DNA of 64,000 nt. Origin: Portulaca oleracea. Lineage: Eukaryota > Streptophyta > Magnoliopsida > Caryophyllales > Portulacaceae. A program made the translations under genes and the position numbers. The notes beneath the pieces are model-generated. The model had not been told where the DNA came from. It ran no database searches and worked only from the letters and a program-made list of their open reading frames with translations. How positions within the stretch are numbered: the stretch's first letter is position 1; every line of letters begins with the position of its first letter. Shown here piece by piece: positions 59,330 to 64,000 of this stretch. The DNA is taken from positions 29,878,094 to 29,942,093 of the forward strand of contig CM055881.1 in assembly GCA_029582165.1 (NCBI GenBank). The letters are read 5' to 3'.

Positions 59330-60660
59330 CTATATTGCATGTTCTCGCTCTTAAATGAAATCTTTTGTCTATTCGTCGTCAATGTAAGGATAAAAATTGT
59401 CATGTTCAGTTTATTGATTCCTCTTTCTATGTCAAGGACAACACCACCAGTGATGTCCTTTTACAGGGCCCCAATCACGGTGATGTCTATCCTGCGCATG
59501 TTTGTCAACTTTCCCAACATGTCCTTGCTTTCTCTGTGTTGATTGATTCTTCTAAAGTGTGGCATCGACATTTGGGCCACTGTGGCTCTTATGTTATTGA
59601 TATTCTTAGGAAAACCAATGTGATTAAAACTTCTCGTTCCCAAGACAATTGTGTCACTTGTCGTCTGTCAAAATCTCAACGTTTACCTTTTGAGTTGGTT
59701 AATCATTATTCCCCAGTCCCCTTCATATTATACACTCTTATGTTTGGGAAGCTCCCCGTGATTCTATATATTAAACATTTTCGCTATTATGTGATTTTTG
59801 TGGATGATTATTCTCGCTTTACTTGGTTAAACTTAACCCTATGAAGCGTAAATGTGAAGTGTTTGAAATTTTTTTGCACTTTCAAAAGTTAGTCGAAAAT
59901 CAGTTTGATAGGAAAATCAAAATTTTCTACAGTGATGATGGCTTGGAATATGATAACCAACATTTTCATACTCATTTTGCCTCTTCTGGTATATTTCGAA
60001 GATCTTGTCCTAACACTCAGGCTTAAAATGGTGTGGTCGAACGCAAACACAAAACATATATTCTGGAAATGGTTCGAGGTTTCCTTATCCAATCCTTCTT
60101 ACCATCTTCGTATTGGGTTGAAGTTGCTTTTATGACAGTCTTCACTATTAATCGTTTTCCTATACCGTTGTTGTCTGATGTTAGTCCTTTTGAATGTTTG
60201 TTTGGTCGTGCTCTTGATTACACTTTGCTTCGTACCTTCGGTCTTGCTTGTTTTCCAAATTTTCTAGCCACTTCGGTGAACGAGTTACAACCTCGTTCGA
60301 TCCTTTGTGTTCTTTGGGGGTATGCTCATAGTTATAAAGGTTTTCATTGTTTTAATCCCAAATCTGGTCGTGTCTACACCAGTTGGCACGTCCGTTTTCA
60401 CGAAAATGTTTTTTCTTATCCCATTTTGGTTTCTCCTTTTGTCTCTCATGGAACTCCTAAGTTTGTCATTGAGGATATCCTCACTCTCACGTCGACTACC
60501 ACTTCTTCAGTGTCTCGGTCTTCCTCTTGTCACCCCATTTCCCATTGTCCGAGTCTTTTGTCTCTCCTGACGACGAGTCTGTCTTTTGGTGATTCTTCGC
60601 CTATCATATATCCCCTTTCGGCATCCCATGAATCCTCTCCTGCATCTCCCCCTACTTACT
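59330..60660 (+). pseudogene. Integrase region of the third copia element
   Basis: Pre-integrase finger KVWHRHLGHCGSYV…CVTCRLSKSQRLPF (59560-59690), integrase core VIFVDDYSRFTWL, a frameshift near 59820, then KIFYSDDGLEYDNQ. A TAA at 60024 falls within the conserved PNTQAQNGVVERKH block, then VRGFLIQSFLPSSYW and the post-core FGLACFPNF and WGYAHSYKGFHCFNPKSGR. It would insert element DNA in the nucleus if intact. Confidence 0.85.
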
Positions 60661-60902
60661 AAACTCAACCCCATCGTCCCTTCGTGTCTCCCCTTTGGTG
60701 TTCTCCCTCCCCGAGCCTCGTGTCTCATCACCTACCTCCCCTAACCTTACTCTTGATACTAGTGCTACTCCCCTCTTGTGTCAGTCTCGAATGTTCATCC
60801 TATGTAGATTAGATCCAAAGCTGGTGTTTTTAAACCTACACACATCTTGTCCTTAACTGCTGGTTGTTCTTGAGTCTGAGCCTTCTTCTTTTAAAGAGCA
60901 AT

Positions 60903-62443
60903 ACATAATCCTAAGTTGAAAACGGTTATTGTTCGGTCGTAGAAATTGGGTTTTGAGAGTAGGGGTTGTCAAATCCACAGGATTGGTGTGTCAGGTTTTT
61001 AGGGAATTGGTTTGGTAAGGTTTCAAATTGTAGGAAGCAATAAATAATTGAATTAAACTAAACTAATAAGAATTGAAAGCAATAAAAACTAAAGAAACAT
61101 GAATTGAAAAATAAAATCTAATCTAATAGAACAAGAACAAGAAACTGAACAAGAAAACGAATGCATATTCAAGAAAGCAATTAATAACAATGAGTGTAAA
61201 AACTAAATTAATTACTGAATCTAAAGCAGAAAACATTAACCTGAAGGTTTGATCTTCACTCTAATCTTGAATCTTGAATCTTGAATCTTGAGTCTTTAAA
61301 TCACGAATCTTTCTCCTGAACAAACAAGAAAGGTGTGATTTGGATTACTAAGACTGCTCGAATCTTCACCTGAAGGGAGAATTCGAGGAACCTTAATCAT
61401 CCGCTTCACTAAAAAGTAGAATTTTTGTGGAACTAATACTAATGAAATTTAATTAGCGAGACAATGAATAAAAGTGAGAAGGTAACGAGAATTGAAAAAC
61501 TAGAATTGAATTGAAACTTGATAGAAAAGTAAATTACAATCGAGGAATTGAGAGAAAAAACTAAAGAAAGCTTAAAACTAAAACTATTCTAAAACTAACC
61601 TAAACTAAACTAAAAACTAAAGAAAAACTAAAGCTAATCTAAAAGTTAATTTTTAACGCTAAGTCTAAGTCCTAATATATAGTAAAACATAAGAAGGGAA
61701 AAAGAATAAAATAATATCAAAACCCTAACTCAGCCACCCCCTATTTTAAGATTTAGAAAGTTTGGTCGTCGCGGCCGCGACGCCTAGGGTCGCGGGCGTG
61801 ACCCACTGGTCGGAAATCTTCCGTCACTTTCTTGTTCTTGGTAGTTGCGGGCGCGAAGTTCATGGTCGCGGGCCCGACCAGTTGCCATGGTCCGTGGCCA
61901 TCACCACGAGCCGTCCATGGTAGCCGCTGTTTTTTCTGTTGGTTGCTGTGCGTTTCCGCTGCTATACTATGTCCGGTCGCGGACGTCACACGCAGCATAG
62001 CGGGCGCTACAAATTTCCCGGAATCTTGATGGGCGTGAACTGAAGCCACCACGGTCCGTGGTGCTTGCCACGGCCTGCCCCTGGTTGGCATTGTTTGTAC
62101 CGATTCGATGTTGTTTCTTGCTCTGTTCGTCACGGGCAACACACCCACCGTAACGGGCGCTACAAGCATGTCAAGGGTGCCACCTAGTGTGTCGTGGGTG
62201 TTATGCTCCGGTAGACTTCTGGCTCTTTCGCTGCTGTTGTCCGTCGCGGGAGCCACGCCCAGTGTAGCAGGTGCTACAACTGTCTAGGTGTTTGGTATTT
62301 CAGCACTTTGATTCCTTTTTCCTTCTTTCCTTTGATTAACCTACAAAAACACAAAATCGTCATAACTAACTCATAATTAGGGGCTTAAAATAAACAAAAC
62401 ACCTTATTAACGATATCAATTCGGCTCGAAATGAGAACGAACA
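60903..62443. mobile_element. Unclassified 1.5-kb insertion in copia pol
   Basis: The pol sequence SSFKE…YDEFEAL is interrupted here. Flanking GCAAT (60898-60902) and GCTAT (62444-62448) look like a mutated 5-bp TSD. The first half is A-rich and full of AACTAAA words. The second half (61755-62280) is GC-rich with five copies of a palindromic GTAGCGCCCGC / GTCGCGGGC unit. The right end …GAACGAACA suits an LTR (CA), but the left end ACATAATCC does not start with TG. A minus-strand frame (61753-62256) reads only the GC repeats. Confidence 0.6.
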
Positions 62444-62448
62444 GCTAT

Positions 62449-63890
62449 GTATGATGAATTTGAGGCCTTAATTTTTATAATACATGGGAATTGGTTCCTC
62501 TTTCACCAGGGCGTAATCTAGTAGCTAGTAAGTGGGTTTATAAGATTAAATATCATTCGAATGGGTCTGTTGAATGTTACAAGGCCGGACTGGTAGCTGT
62601 AGGCAATCATCAGCAACCGGGTGTTTACTTCTATGAAACCTTTTCCCCTGTTGTTCGTCCAGCCACTATCCGTCTTGTTTTCTCCATTGTTGTCTCATGT
62701 ATGGCCTATTCGTCAACTTGATGTTAAGAATGTGTTTCATCATGGCATTCTTACAAGTGGCTGTACATGCGTCAACCCCCTGGTTTTGTTGATTCATCTT
62801 GTCTTGATCATGTTTGTCGCCTTAAGAAAATCATCTATGGGCTGAAACAGGCTCCTCGTACTTGGTTTCATCGCTTTAGTAGCTTCTTACTCACTCATGG
62901 TTTTCTTTGCAGCCAGTTAGATCCGTCCATGTATACTTATCGCTTCCACTCTCACATTCTCGTTTTGTTCCTTTATGTTGATGATATTATTCTCACGGGA
63001 AACTCTGACTCCAAACTGTTCTCCTTTATTTCTCTTTTTTCCTGCCACATGAAAGATTTGGGTGATCTTCACTATTTTCTAGGGGTAGGTGGTTCGTTCA
63101 TCGTGTAGGCTCTTTCTCTCTCAACACAAATACACCTCTGACCTGATTCACAAATTTCATATGGTTACCTGCAAATCTGTTACCACTCCTATGGTTGCCC
63201 GGATCGCCCTCACTCTCACGAATGATGAATTACTTGTTGATCCTTCTGAGTACATGTGTATGGTAGGTGCTTTGCAATATTTGAGTATGACTCGACCTGA
63301 TATTACTTATGCAGTTCATGTGGTTTTCAATTTATGCATGAGCCCCGCATTTCTCACCTTTACATTGTCATGCGCATTTTCAAATATTTGCTGGGCACTA
63401 TTGATCATGGGATCATTCTCCGTTCCGCTATTGCTCCCTCTATCATTGTGGCGTACTCTAACGCTGATTGGGCAGGCTGTAAGGTCTCATGTCGTTCTAC
63501 CACTGGCTATGAAGTGTTTGTCGGCCCCAACCTGATTGCTTGGCGATCTAAGAAGCAACTCACGGTGTCTAAATCATTTACTGAAGCTGAATACAGGGTT
63601 GTTGCCTATATTGTTATTGAGACAATTTGGTTACGCAAACTACTTTGTGACTTGGTATCTCTCTTTTTGCTCTGACTAAGGTGTTGTGTGACAACATCAG
63701 TGCCACATACCTTACTGTTAATCCCAGACATCATGAGTGCAGTAAGCATATTGTTGTTGACTATCAATTTGTTCGTGAGCGTGTGGCTCATGGGGATTTC
63801 ACTGTATGTTACATTCCTACCAAGCTTCAGTTGGCTGATATATTCATCAAATGATTGCCCTCTAGTCAATTTCTCTTTCTAAAATTCAAT
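62449..63890 (+). pseudogene. Reverse transcriptase and RNase H of the third copia element
   Basis: Continues from the insertion: WELVPLSPGRNLVASKWVYK, FYETFSPVVRPATIR, a frameshift to IRQLDVKNVFHHGI, another to YMRQPPGFVDSS and YGLKQAPRTWFHRF, then FLYVDDIILTGNSDSK (near 62965) and LGDLHYFLG. RNase H follows: YSNADWAGC, WRSKKQLTVSKS-TEAEYR, then CDNISATYL and LQLADIFIK near 63690-63850. At least five frame changes. Confidence 0.87.
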
Positions 63891-63927
63891 TTGTCTGTTT
63901 GTTCCTCTCCCATACAGATTAAGGGGG

Positions 63928-64000
63928 TGTAATAGAGGATATGATCTTCTTGTAATGGGACTTCCATAATTCGCTTATATATACCATGTATAGGCTCCCA
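63928..64000 (+). repeat. Start of the 3' LTR of the third copia element (cut by window end)
   Basis: TGTAATAGAGGATATGATC follows a purine tract ATTAAGGGGG. A TATATATACC stretch near 63977 may be its promoter. The remainder lies outside the window. Confidence 0.7.

Larger units (their letters stand above)
58790..64000 (+). mobile_element. 5'-truncated Ty1/copia retrotransposon with a nested insertion; 3' LTR runs off the window
   Basis: It begins inside gag, with no 5' LTR or primer site found upstream. Pol follows in copia order but is split by a 1.5-kb insertion (60903-62443). It ends with a purine tract ATTAAGGGGG and an LTR start TGTAATAGAGG at 63928. It is heavily frameshifted, and its sequence is distinct from the three other copia elements. 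Confidence 0.85.

Noticed and set aside
61753..62256. 167-codon minus-strand frame with Ala-Pro-Ala-Thr repeats
   Set aside because: It follows the GC palindrome array and has no similarity to a known protein. A chance frame in GC-rich repeats is more likely.

Overview
This window looks like intergenic DNA of a flowering plant, most likely a eudicot. The evidence is plant-type Ty1/copia and Ty3/gypsy retrotransposons primed by initiator Met-tRNA, a CACTA (En/Spm) transposon with introns, a Helitron, Tourist/Stowaway/Mutator-type MITEs, and one intronless auxin-responsive SAUR gene. The species cannot be named from the sequence alone. The DNA is AT-rich with many (TA)n and (TTA)n tracts. No rRNA gene, tRNA gene, CRISPR array or bacterial-style operon was seen.

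Layout. 1-5.8 kb: noncoding, probably decayed LTR-type DNA, carrying a 967-bp MITE, a retroposed sequence with an 18-bp target-site duplication (TSD), and a Mutator-type foldback MITE with a 9-bp TSD. 5.8-10 kb: a probable LTR element that was invaded by a short non-autonomous SIRE-type element (6272-8430, minus strand). 10-12.3 kb: four MITEs, including a mini-CACTA. 12.8-23.9 kb: an old SIRE-type 3' end whose LTR is split by a younger, structurally complete but mutated SIRE copia element (13291-21933), and again by two Tourist-like MITEs. 24-28.6 kb: AT-rich spacer and MITEs. 28.9-29.6 kb: the only convincing host gene, a SAUR on the minus strand with a TATA box and a TGTCTC motif. 30-32.3 kb: a MITE carrying a nested Stowaway, then a 1.2-kb Helitron whose 5' end is present three times.

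33-38 kb: a second complete but inactivated copia element with short LTRs and TSD ATTTT. 39.2-40.7 kb: a decayed copia pol fragment. 41.5-57.2 kb: a probable pol-less Ty3/gypsy element (gag and protease on the minus strand) whose LTRs are pushed apart by a 9.9-kb CACTA transposon (46132-56043, TSD TTT). The CACTA encodes a broken TNP2 transposase and a Transposase_24-like second protein. 58.8-64 kb: a 5'-truncated copia element with a 1.5-kb insertion; its 3' LTR runs off the window.

Almost all coding sequence is transposon-derived and carries stops or frameshifts. The SAUR is the exception. The main interest is the order of nested insertions, the unusual non-autonomous derivatives, and the hairpin clusters inside the CACTA element.
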